Positions 37,035 through 48,900 of a DNA stretch of 64,000 nucleotides are shown in pieces. Origin of the DNA: Tanytarsus gracilentus (taxonomy: Eukaryota > Arthropoda > Insecta > Diptera > Chironomidae). The notes beneath the pieces are model-generated. The model was not told the origin of the DNA, did no database searches, and saw nothing but the letters and a program-made list of their open reading frames with translations. Numbering within the stretch: position 1 is the first letter of the stretch; each line of letters opens with the position of its first letter. Location of the stretch: assembly GCA_038502055.1 (NCBI GenBank), contig JAXRKN010000040.1, positions 2,232,001-2,296,000 of the forward strand. The letters run 5' to 3'. A program made the translations under genes and the position numbers.

Positions 37035-40000
37035 TTACAGTCCAAGTATCGATGCAATTGAAAAGCTGCATTTCTTTGGAGAGTCTTCATTATCTGAGTA
37101 TGAAATGCTCTTTGAGGGTGATGTCGACGGACTGCTATTATTATCTAAGCTACTATTTAATGCGATCTGTGGTTCGGCATTCATATATGGCATCATAAGA
37201 TTCAACCATTGGTGGCGGTTCGAGTTCGAGCCACCCAGCATGTGATGATAATGTTGTTGCATTGCAGTATATGGATACGTGTTGCCTTTCATTAATGGCG
37301 AATGTCGATCGATTGTTGTTGATGGTGATCGAGATCCATTCGAAGAGGTTTCGTAGGTTGACAGCTCGCTATCCTCTAAGGAGCCTGCTGAGAATGCGGA
37401 TGGGCTTAGAACGCGAAGTCGTTTCTGTTGTTCAATCTCTGCAAAACTCATTTGATGTCCGTCATCGTTCTTTGGCATTTTCATTGAATTTGACGAGGAG
37501 GAAGAAGTTGTGATTTTACGCTTGCAACGCGACTGTCCAGTCTCACGGAATCCCTTTGCAAATGGATTATTGTCGATCTTCAGCTTTGTGATTCGATCAT
37601 TCTGTGAACACAAAAAATATTTTCGGTTAGGATCAAATAAATTTTTTTTGTCGGTCGCCACGTGAATTACAAAAGTTGAAAATTGTGTCACCTCAGCAAA
37701 TGCACATCACAACGATTGTAAAAGAGAGCCGCCAATAAGGATTAAGACAGATAATCTCCTTCGCCTCTCGATTCATTGCAAATGCCGCATCAATTTTTGT
37801 AATTCATTTGAGCGATGATTTTCATTAGTATGTATGTGTTTGAATGATCTTACCTGATAAGCTGTGACGGCAACGAATTCAGTCTCATGAAATGCAAAAG
37901 ATTTTTGTGGTGACCAGGGTATTTGTGAAGGATCTGAAGTACGAACGATGTGAACTCGAGTCTGATATTTATGCATGCTGGTTAAAACGATCTGCAAAGG
38001 AGAGAAGAGAGAAGAAAAAAGTAAGTAAATGAGCTGCAGAGAATTAGCAACAATTCTAATCCGTAATCTTTCTTTTCACACCATTTTCTATCTCAAGTAC
38101 TCCTCATTGTCATGATCATAATGAGTGAAGTACTATGAGAGACTCTTGAGTACTTGAGAATGCATTGCAGAAAAAAGTAGCATGAGAACAGAACGGAGAT
38201 TAGCATGGAGATAATCGGGTGATGATACTTACATGTCCACTGCTATCCAAAGTGTTGTTTGTGAGTTTCACCTTATTGAAATTGATCGGTTGTGCTTGCC
38301 AATGAGAACCGAGTGCCGGGCTATCGGGATGAATGTAGATGTTTTGGAGACTTTGAGGTTCAGCACCCCCTGCAGGAACCCACTGAGAACCGGAGAATTT
38401 AAAACGACAATCAGCAATTGGAACCATCTCGAGGAGGACACAATAGTTTTGATCATTATCCAAGCCAGAGATTGAAATTCGCATTGATGGAAACATACGT
38501 CTGCAAAAAATAAAAATAAGAAATAGAAAAATTAATTTACGAGAAGAGAAAATTTTTATAGCTTGAAGTGAAACACGTACAGGGCGGTAATTGGGAGTGG
38601 TTGGAGGCAGAAATGTAGACCACATGATCAGAGCAGATGAGAGCTTTTAATTACACTGGATTGCTTTCATCTCATCTCATAATTATACACCTCTCTAGTA
38701 TGTATGTAGTTTATATCGTTTGTCATAAGCAAGATACACACACGAACATTTATAATTATACGATTTACACGAGACTGTTACGGCAGTCATGCATTAATAA
38801 TTCATTACTCATTGCACTTCTTACACTCCCCTTTATAATAATTTGTTTATTGATTTTTTAAAAAGTTTCTCGCTCTAATTTTTGAACGTCAGTTAAACTT
38901 TAATGCACGCAAGCAGTTTTTAAGTTAAACGCTTTTTATTGTTCAAGAAATTTCTCATCAATTCCACAAAAGATTGACCACAAGTGTAGGCTGTGCAGAA
39001 AAAAAAGAATTGGTCTCATCTCGTTAACAAATTGCAGTCGATTTAATTATTGTTGCCACTATCGGAATGTATGACGAGAAGTCCAGACAGATTTCTTGGA
39101 AAGCATACATTTGACGATTCTTTTCTCTCCGCATTTGACAATGAGTATTAAAAAACCACAAAACTTTTTTATGTTGCTGCTACGAGTGGTATGTGTCGTT
39201 ATTCTGAGGAAGAAGTGCGTCTTGTGGTCCGATGCAAACGTGAGTGAGATAAAAAAATTCACAATTAAAGCGAGTGTGTTCGATTGTGCGTTTCTTGGAA
39301 CCTCATCCCATGCGCAATTTAATGGTCAGAGTGTGAAAGACAAGAGGCAATAAAAAAATCCCAAGATTTAATTAACAGTCGTCAACATGCTGTGCTTTCT
39401 TTCTCTCTTTCTTGCATGGCTCGCGGGTACTTGACGCTTGCCTATTAACAAGAAAAAATCTTTATTGCCACACATTTCATTGAATGTTAAATACATGTTG
39501 AATGGATGGATATATGTTGTGGTCATAAAGATTCTCATTCAGTTCTCTTTTTTCGGTCATCAGATAAACTATCGTGTATCAGCTATATGATGTTATAGCT
39601 GCTGGTAGTCCCTTTCTAAATAGTTTATGTCTGTTCTCGCTACATGCTCTCGTGTATAGAGACACCCGACAAATAAATAAAATAGATGTGAGCAAGAGGT
39701 CAATGAAGAGAGGCGACAGACATCTCATTTGAATTTCTAATCACACAATTTTAATCTTGTCAGAATCTTTTTTTTTTGTCTTTTCTCGCTTCGTTCAATA
39801 TACTTTTTGTTTTCGACTCATTTCCGTGGAAATCGAGCGAGCTCGATCGGCATTTTAAATTGTGCAGAGAAGAAGCATAAATGATGTGTTTTAATTGCAT
39901 CGTTTTCATCTCACTAACTCAATATGGTCATGAGCAACATTTACAAACACTCTGGCCGAAAATGGACACAATGGAAAATGTTGAAATTTTAGCAATGCGT

Positions 40001-41865
40001 CGTGAGGAACACAAATAGCAACGCCCAAAAATTGCAATTTTTTCTCCTCTCTCTCCACAAAGTGAATAATTAATTATTTTCGAGAATTGCAGCATTCGAG
40101 TGATTGAAGGACTCTTATTGCGTCTTTTCTTTTCGCTCCATTTAAAGGAGGTTTAAAATTGTAATGCGCGCGATGATGGTTTCGTGAGAAAAATTATCGA
40201 CCCGAGTAAACGGCTGTTGTGTGTGCAATAATTATCATCACACATTCATGCACTCGTGGTGGTCTATGCGGAAAGGAGAGCGAAAAAAATGGAGATTTCT
40301 TTTTCAATAAGGAAATTAAACTTTATTTTCATCAACGATTGAGGCGCATTTTAGATCTTGTTTGCTTGCTTTCGCACGTAATCCATCTCCCATTTTATTT
40401 TCCTTTCCAACTCGCGTCAGAAATACTTCGCGATAATTTGAAATGGCTTCTTTATTCTTTTGTATGAAGTTGGGGGGCTTCTTAACGGGTTTCACACACT
40501 TGTGATGTATCACGATGTTATCTTTAGGCTTACATGGCCATGCTGCACTCCAGGCATAAAAAAGCGGTTGACTGGGCTTCTCTTTATCGCGATAACAAGG
40601 CATTTTCAACGCCAATTTAATTTTGCTTCAGCTTAAATTCTTTTCTCATACAAAACATAAAGATTACTATGAAAAATTTCAAAATTCTTTTTCGAGCATG
40701 AAACGACGCTCTAACAAGAAGGCGTAAGATTTTTAATTGAAAGGTAAGAAGTTGAAAATCGTCTAGTCTCGTTTAAATGAGAGTAAATTAATAATTTTTT
40801 TGAAGTTTAAGAAGAAAAATATCAATTACTTGAAGCAACATCGCTGTGGGATATTCAAAATACTTGCATTGTTTTAGAGAGGCGAGATGCCACTATAGGA
40901 GGTCATGGGCATGGCGCCAAACGTACAAAATATTCTCATCTAACCTTTTTTTTCTCTCTTTTTCACTTGTCTTTTTCTTATTTTCTGCCTGCTTCTTTAG
41001 CATCTCATAAAGCCTTCAGGCATCTTACACAAAAAGAAAATAAAATATGTTTTCTAAAGAGAGGCACTAAAAACGTCATCAAATGGTTCCGCAAAAACAC
41101 ACTTGATGCAATTCTCATAGACATGACGAGACAGTGCAACAAAATTTATCGCCTTGCGCAATCTTTTTGTCTCGTCCTTAATTTTTGGCCTTAAAATGTG
41201 TGAGTTTCATCCTCACTTGAGAATGTGGGCGACAAGAAGGACACGCATTTAAAATTTTAAAAAGTTTGACACACAAAAATCAGACACGCAGTAATTAGTT
41301 TCACATGGTTTGAAGTTATTGCATTTTTATAAGTTTGTCGAGAAAAAAAAAGTTTCAACTCACCGTCCACATTTAGTGATAATCATTTCGGTGCCGATTT
41401 GATGAAATTCAGTCCATAGCTCGTTATTTTGTAGTTTCACTTCGGCATCTGGCAATGTGAATCGAGGTGGCACTGGTGGAAAATGACGTGATGGAAATAT
41501 CGATGAGTATGGATCTGGAAAAAAATTAATTAATTTTGAAATTAAAATATCAATTTTAACTTAAATTGCTTGAGCACAGCGCACACTTTAAATTGCAGCT
41601 GCGTTTCGATGAGAAAAATTGAATTTTTTATAAAAATCATCATTGAGTAATTTAATCATTAATCAAGAGTTTGGATTCCCGTCGGTCGCCAAAAAAAATA
41701 GATTTTTAAAACAAACAATCAATTTTTCACATTTCACTCAAAAAAGGAGATGTTTAGGTAAACATTTTTAAGAGATTAATTACCTGGTATTCTTTGCAAC
41801 ATTTGTTGTCTGTAAAATTCTTGAGCTAGATGATGTTGAAGTCTGATATCCATGATTTCATTCAT
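37035..41865 (-). CDS. Doc: T-box transcription factor, Dorsocross-like, copy 1
   Basis: Five exons (41865-41784, 41514-41364, 38500-38233, 37991-37854, 37601-37035) join in frame to 401 residues. The T-box DNA-binding domain spans about residues 53-238, with marks such as MFPSMRISISGL, FSGSQWVPAGGAEPQS, NNTLDSSGHIVLTSMHKYQ, AYQNDRITKLKIDNNPFAKG and FRETGQSRCKRK. The N-terminal AQEFYRQQMLQRIPDPYSS fits the Tbx6/Dorsocross class, which acts in amnioserosa, dorsal ectoderm and heart of flies. The C-terminus is Ser-rich and ends FSIASILGL, an eh1 motif that binds the Groucho corepressor. Exons 3-5 and their introns are almost identical to copy 2, while exons 1, 2 and the tail differ. Intron 2 is 2.9 kb. 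The family call is firm; the Doc subfamily is from memory. Confidence 0.9.
37388..38502 (-). repeat. Gene-converted tract, Doc copy 1
   Basis: About 1,115 bases covering the first part of exon 5, exons 4 and 3, and both introns are almost identical to 43359-44472. By eye there are about ten differences, several in introns. Similarity stops sharply at the codons for SAFS in exon 5 and at the acceptor of exon 3. Unselected intron bases are as conserved as exons, which coding constraint cannot explain. Confidence 0.9.
39561..39633. other. 73-base hairpin in Doc copy 1 intron 2
   Basis: The outer arms ATCAGATAAACTAT and ATAGTTTATGTCTG pair, and the inner AGCTATA/TATAGCT stem is perfect with loop TGATGT. 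An unpaired, unequal stretch lies between them (8 against 19 bases). The size is like a microRNA precursor, but the large internal loop argues against that. It could be chance in AT-rich DNA. Confidence 0.25.
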
Positions 41866-42930
41866 TTTTTATATTTTATTTTAATAAAGTTCACAAAATT
41901 TATTGATTTTTAGTCACTATAGAAACGTTTTTAAAGTTTATAAATCTTAAAATCTCTCTAAAATTCACTTTTTCACAATTTAATAATTTTTATTTCTTCT
42001 TATTTTTTCTAACTTTTTTCTCCCTCTCCTTCTTTTTTGCTGCTAATTTTTTAAACAAACAGAAAGCGTCTTGACGCGTCAACAACTAGAACTTGACTGA
42101 CTTGAAACGTGTGTAAAAACTAGCATTTGTATAGACATTGAAACAGGTTTTTTGTTTTTCTCTTTCCACATATTTCTCACACTCGCACGCTCATTGGCGG
42201 AGACGATGCCTCAAGTGTGCACTTTCAGAAAAAATTCTCTCTCAACACCGCCTACACTTTCAACATTATTTTGCGTTTCTCTCTAGCTAAAAATTCGAGA
42301 ATTTATTTGCATAAAAATGGCGTTAAATAATTTCGCATGCGAATGCGTGTGAGGTTATTATTTTCTGCTGTGAGGCACTCGGAGAATTTTTTTAATGCTT
42401 GATAGAAAGATATTGAAAAGCGCTATAATTTCACAAGTGAAAAATGAACATGCGATAGAAGGAAAATTATATTAATGGATGGAAAATTGAAAGATTTTTC
42501 AAATTGAATTCACGCGATTTATTTTCTGATTTTACGGTCATTAATGTGGCTGAAAAAATACACCAGACACCTCCTGTTGCTAATAGAGTGTTTTTTGGTT
42601 TGTAAAATGGTGGAATGTTTCATGATTTAATTTTGATCACGGTGGAAACAACAAAACGTTTAAATTTTTAATGAAGTGACTAAAAAATTAGAAAAAAATT
42701 TAAAATTTGCTGAAAAATAAAAAAATAAAAAATCAAAAAATATTTTTTTAAAAAATTTTATTGCTCAGAAAATTTATTTAGGCTTGAACAAAATTTATAT
42801 GAACAGGAGTTTTAAAAATCAATTTTTTAAATTTTATAGAAATAAAATCAATTAGGAATATTTTTAACCGTTTTCTTGCTATCACTTAAGATATTTTTTA
42901 ATAAAAAATATTTATTGCAAAAAATTAATA
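41866..42930. promoter_or_regulatory. Region between the two Doc genes
   Basis: About 1.07 kb lies between the start of copy 1 and the stop of copy 2. It must hold the promoter of copy 1 and the 3' untranslated region of copy 2. TTTATT at 42908-42913 is AATAAA on the minus strand, 18 bases past the copy 2 stop. No coding sequence is seen. A C/T-rich block at 41990-42040 is GAGA-factor-like. Confidence 0.5.
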
Positions 42931-45900
42931 TCAATGGCACGCTGTGGCAGTTGTTGTTGGCGTTGCCTTTAAATCTCCTTTCTCTAGCCCCAAAATAGCA
43001 GATATCGAGAAATTAGATCTCGATTTCGGGGATGTTTCTTCTTCATTTTCGTTATCTTCCGATCCATCGTTTGAGTTCGTATCGTCAGTCATCACGTCGA
43101 TTTGCTTTTCTTCGGTATTCATTGGCGTTGTAGCAATACGAAGGAGATTCGAATGTTGATTAGTCATGTGTGGCATCATGAGATTCATAAATTGTGAGTT
43201 GATCATTTGGTGATAATGTTGTAATGCTAATGGATATGGATGATGTTGAAAGTATGGAAGCCTCTGAGAAATAAGACGTTCATCGATCGATGGCGAGTTT
43301 GTTCCACTAGATGAAGTTTCATAAATCGATAAGCCCGACTCGTCTTTGTGTGATCCAGGCGAGAATGCGGATGGGCTTAGAACGCGAAGTCGTTTCTGTT
43401 GTTCAATCTCTGCAAAACTCATTTGATGTCCGTCATCGTTCTTTGGCATTTTCATTGAATTTGACGAGGAGGAAGAAGTTGTGATTTTACGCTTGCAACG
43501 CGACTGTCCAGTCTCACGGAATCCCTTTGCGAATGGATTATTGTCGATCTTCAGCTTTGTGATTCGATCATTCTGTGGATACAAAAAATATTTTCGGTTA
43601 GGATCAAATAAATTTTTTTGTCGGTCGCCACGTGAATTACAAAAGTTGAAAATTGTGTCACCTCAGCAAACGCACATCACAACGATTGTAAAAGAGAGCC
43701 GCCAATAAGGATTAAGGCAGATAATCTCCTTCGCCTCTCGATTCATTGCAAATGCCGCATCAATTTTTGTAATTCATTTGAGCGATGATTTTCATTAGTA
43801 TGTATGTGTTTGAATGATCTTACCTGATAAGCTGTGACGGCAACGAATTCAGTCTCATGAAATGCAAAAGATTTTTGTGGTGACCAGGGTATTTGTGAAG
43901 GATCTGAAGTACGAACGATGTGAACTCGAGTCTGATATTTATGCATGCTGGTTAAAACGATCTGCAAAGGAGAGAAGAGAGAAGAAAAAAGTAAGTAAAT
44001 GAGCTGCAGAGAATTAGCAACAATTCTAATCCGTAATCTTTCTTTTCACACCATTTTCTATCTCAAGTACTCCTCATTGTCATGATCATAATGAGTGAAG
44101 TACTATGAGAGACTCTTGAGTACTTGAGAATGCATTGCAGAAAAAAGTAGCATGAGAACAGAACAAAGATTAGCATGGAGATAATCGGGTGATGATACTT
44201 ACATGTCCACTGCTATCCAAAGTGTTGTTTGTGAGTTTCACCTTATTGAAATTGATCGGTTGTGCTTGCCAATGAGAACCGAGTGCCGGGCTATCGGGAT
44301 GAATGTAGATGTTTTGAAGACTTTGAGGTTCAGCACCACCTGCAGGAACCCACTGAGAACCGGAGAATTTAAAACGACAATCAGCAATTGGAACCATCTC
44401 GAGGAGGACACAATAGTTTTGATCATTATCCAAGCCAGAGATTGAAATTCGCATTGATGGAAACATACGTCTAGAAAATAAGGAGAAAAATGTTAAACAT
44501 TTGAAAGCGTTAAATTCCATTAGCGGCAGCATTAGATTCAGAAGCAGGAAATTTATGAATGAACGAGTGTGCGATGCGATAAGTTGAGAGTTTTTGCATA
44601 ATTTTTCAGGCTCTTAGCGGAATTTCTTCTTTGTAGTTCCCTCACATCATCATCCACAATCTAATTTCGAGCTCAACAAAAATAAATATAAATTTTCTCG
44701 CTTCTTTATGAGAGAGAGTGCGATCTGGCCACAGCAGCAGCATCAAACGCGCGAAGACAAAAAAGAATGTCCCGCATTTTTAATTCAATTTAATCTATTC
44801 AACGCTAATGGACTTTTGGTGTGAAGTTTTACAACTGGTTTGGTAGCTTCTTATTCCACACGGCAGCATCATCATCAAACATCCAAACAAGCGGTGCCGC
44901 GTGTGTGAGAAAACTTTTTGTCAACTTCGAATTTAATATTTCGCTCGAGCTCTCGAAATGTGAGAAGAGATTAAATGGTTATATATTTTTTTGTGTATAT
45001 CCTCATTAGGAAATTAACACCTCGCACATTTCGTGTGACTCGGTGTTAATCGCTCATATATGAACACTCACTTGACATCGAAACGAAAGCACACTCAATG
45101 ATGGTCGAGGGTAATATTCCATGACCAATTATATACAAACTCGACCGTGTCATAAATTGTCATTCACTTTCTCAACATGTGCACACAAAAAACAACTTGA
45201 CTCGATTATAAATGTAAATGTTTAGCTATTAAAAAGCACGCGACGTCGATCGATCCGCAGATGTCAACTTTTATGGATCAAACGTCTTTCAATTAACGCA
45301 ATGGGATTTTAAGTGAAAAGGAGATAATCGATAGACACCATAAATCCCCTCTGGAGGCAGATGCAATAGTGTCACTTATGAGATTTCACCCTTCTTCTCT
45401 TTTCTTTTTGCAGCTGAAACAATAAAACGCCGCATGCTGTTGCACTTGCCTCTCAATACTGTCTCCAGGCAGCAAATCGTAAATCAATCTGAAGCACTCG
45501 AGTGCACTTTTTATCTGTATTTGTGTGGTTTGTTCTTCTTCTTACTCAATTCTTTTGTTTCATCTTTTGTGGACCCATTGCAAAAAAAATAATGGCATTG
45601 AGGGCGCCAAAAAGAATTCTTGTGCAAAAAAAATAAATGTTGAGAGGAAAACGAATTGAGGCTGACTGATATTTCCGGTTGACTCATGTTGCAACTTTAT
45701 GTTACAAAATTTTAGCTAATTTTAAAGAAATAGTTTCTAGAACTTTTCAAAAGTAATCGAAGAAAATTGAAATATTTTAATCTGATCCACTGAACCACAC
45801 ACTTCCCTGGCGCCCATGTCTCGCGCATATTTTTCTCATCTTTATCGATTTCTATGAATTTCTCGGATTTATTTTTTTCTTTTCTTTCTCAAGAATGCCC

Positions 45901-48900
45901 AAAAGCCCATCGAATGACTAAATAAATAAATGAACCCTTCGCGTTTCTCGTTTGATATGATATTGAATGCTCAATTTATGACCACAGGAATCTGAAAAGA
46001 GAATCACGATTCTCTCGGTTATGCTTTTGGGTGGTTTCGACTTCGATTACATACAAACGAAAGAGCTGACTTTATTATTTTATGTTAAATTTAAAGTGAT
46101 TATCATGATAATGATTTCATCAATATATGTGAGCTATCCCCACGCATTCTAAAATGATCGCTCCGGTGAGTTGTTGAAAAGAGAGATTATGGAAAATTTA
46201 ATGATAATCATCGAAATAAAAATCAGGTTATTAGGTAACAAAAGCAATTATGGCTCATCTTCTTTCAGCATTATCATCATATTATTAATCTGCTTAAATT
46301 CAAATGTTGTTAATGAAGACGATTTTTTTGGTTGAAAAAAAATATTATAACGCTCGTGAGTGGTGATAATAATCGATCGATCGCATATCATTCATTGAGA
46401 GAGAAAAAAATTAACACTCAGATCTCTTTCAAGCTAAATGATTTCACAGGAATGAAGGCGAATATATCGCCTATCATAATTAAGTTTATTCAAATGAGGC
46501 GAGCGGATTTTTATGACACTCGAAAATGTGAGAAACACAAAATTAACAGCAAAAGGTAAAAAGAAGAGGACAAAATAAAAATTAATTTCGGAATTGATAT
46601 CTTTTCATACATTCATGTCGGAGTTTCGGGTGGATGGTGGCATAAGACGAGAAAAAAACGATATGGAAATGTATTTAAAATAAATTGATGAGAGAGTCGC
46701 ATTTTAAAACGAGTTTCGGGTTATAAATGAGGTTTTATTGACGGTAGCGTTTTGGTCATTTGATAACGACCATCTAAGTATCAAATATCATGTGAGCTCG
46801 CTGCTATCAACGCATGAGCTAATTGACACTTGAAAGGAGCAAGAGTCATATTCCCCTCTGACTCTGCGAGAAGAAAGGTATGTAAAAAATTTCACATGTC
46901 AATAACTAAATTTGATAAATTAATCACAGCCACAATCGCTGATAAAAAAATCTTTTCAATCATAATTTCAAATTTTTTTGTTTTTTATGAAGGCAAAGCA
47001 TAAGAAGGAACATGAGAGAAAGAATGTGAAACATTTAATAATTCATTTTACGGTTCATAACGACAAGTGGCGCCTGCTTTATGATTTCATATGGGTCTTC
47101 TTGTCTTCTTCTTATTCCACCAACTTCTTATTCTCGGCCTCCTTCTTTTCTCTCTCTCTCTTTCATCTATTTGTTTTAAGCTCTGATTTTTGCCTGATTT
47201 TTTGCCGTCGTCTGAACACCGCATGACCATAATGAGCACTTTTTATTGCGACAACGCGACAATTTTTCTTGCTAATAAACGCGCGATGATTAGATTTTAT
47301 TATCTATATGGCTCTGTGATCTTTTTAAGGTGTCGGCAAAATAATAACGTAACGCCCATACGCAAGTTAGGTTGATTAGGACTCACATATATGGAGTAAA
47401 TTACTAAATTGCCACCATAAATGGCACTTCATCATAACTTCCTGAAAAAACATTTTCTACGCGAAAGAGTGCAAATTTTTTTCAATTTGCACATACTTGA
47501 AAACACACGCGAAACTTATAAGCCGATCGCGGTAACGATATTTTCGTGAGAAAAAGCAATAATGAGCGACTCTTAATCCGTGAAAGCCAATAATTAAAAC
47601 ACGGCACTGTGCTGTGTGGTGGTCTTAAATGTTTTCTTCATCATCTTCTTCTCTCATTTCACGTCTTTTACGAGAGAAAATTTTCGATTCATAAATTAAG
47701 AAATTTTTTTATAATGTTTTTAATTTCTTCTCCGTCGACGTCGTCGTTGATTCCGAGTTTTTGATACCTTTTTTTCAACAGTCTCTCTTCGCTCATTAGT
47801 AACCCGCTGATATTTTTACAAGGTTCATGAATTTTCAAGCATCTTAGATTTTTATCAATGAACCAGATTTAATTATTCATTCACAGTTTTTCAATCTCAT
47901 TAGAGATCGCTTTCTATAGAATTCTTAGAAACTTGCTAAATTTCTCTCTTTTAAATTTCCCAAGAAATTAATCCTAATATTGTCCCTTTCATTTATAGCA
48001 TTCATCAATAATCGTCAAATGTGTCACACAAAAAAAGTTGATTCATCTCCAAAACTCCTCAAATTCCAGACACATGTTTTCATGCTGACGCCGATGTCGA
48101 TGTTGGACTTGAAAACAAAGCATGAGGAATTAATGTGTATAAAGAAAATTATGTATCATTTCTAGTCTTCACATTCTTTCTCTCTCTCTCCTTTTCTCAG
48201 CTTTATAATTATTATTTGTGTGCCTTTTTGCTTCTTGATTCGAATTGTTAGCGGACGAGGCTTAAGCGCCGCGTCAATAAGCCAAAACACAACAAGCAAC
48301 AATAATTCATTCATTGAAAAATATAAAATTATTGTTTCTCGTCCACAACCATGTGTGAGATGCTTGTTAGAATCTTTATCGAGAGAGACCCATTATAATG
48401 AATGTATGTATTTTTTTTGTTCGGGGATAGCTATTAAGGAGGAGGTATTATATGAATTCATAATTGGATTTCACTGAGCATAAAGTTGAAATGAGGAAAA
48501 GGAATGTAAAGTAGCGACTTCGATTCATGGTCGATAGATTGATTTCTGGTGCAATATGCAATCGACTTAAAATGCGATTTAATACTTAATTTTTTATGCA
48601 ATTAAAGTCGTGTTTTTAATAAGGTGTCTGATTTTACAGTTTTCATCATAGAATTAATTTTAAGACCAACTAAAATTTTTATTTTATGAATTACCTTTAA
48701 AAATTAAAAGTCATTGACGAAAACACTTTAATATTTTTTTCAAGTCACATTTTCCCGCGCATGATAAATTTGTTCACATCAATAATCATAATTGCCGTTG
48801 ATGATGATTTGTTAGTCCAATGAAAAATGTGTAAAACAAATAAGCTTAAATCGTTTTGGTAATAATTTTTTTCTTTCGTAAATTCGTTTTTAATAACGCA

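Noticed and set aside
40316..40615. A 99-codon minus-strand frame inside Doc copy 1 intron 2
   Set aside because: No domain, no splice partners in phase with the T-box exons, and unremarkable composition. Probably chance.
46978..47226. Frame sharing a peptide (NDKWRL) with a frame at 33219-33464
   Set aside because: The shared peptide comes from the conserved non-coding DNA element. The rest of the two frames is unrelated, so no gene is implied.
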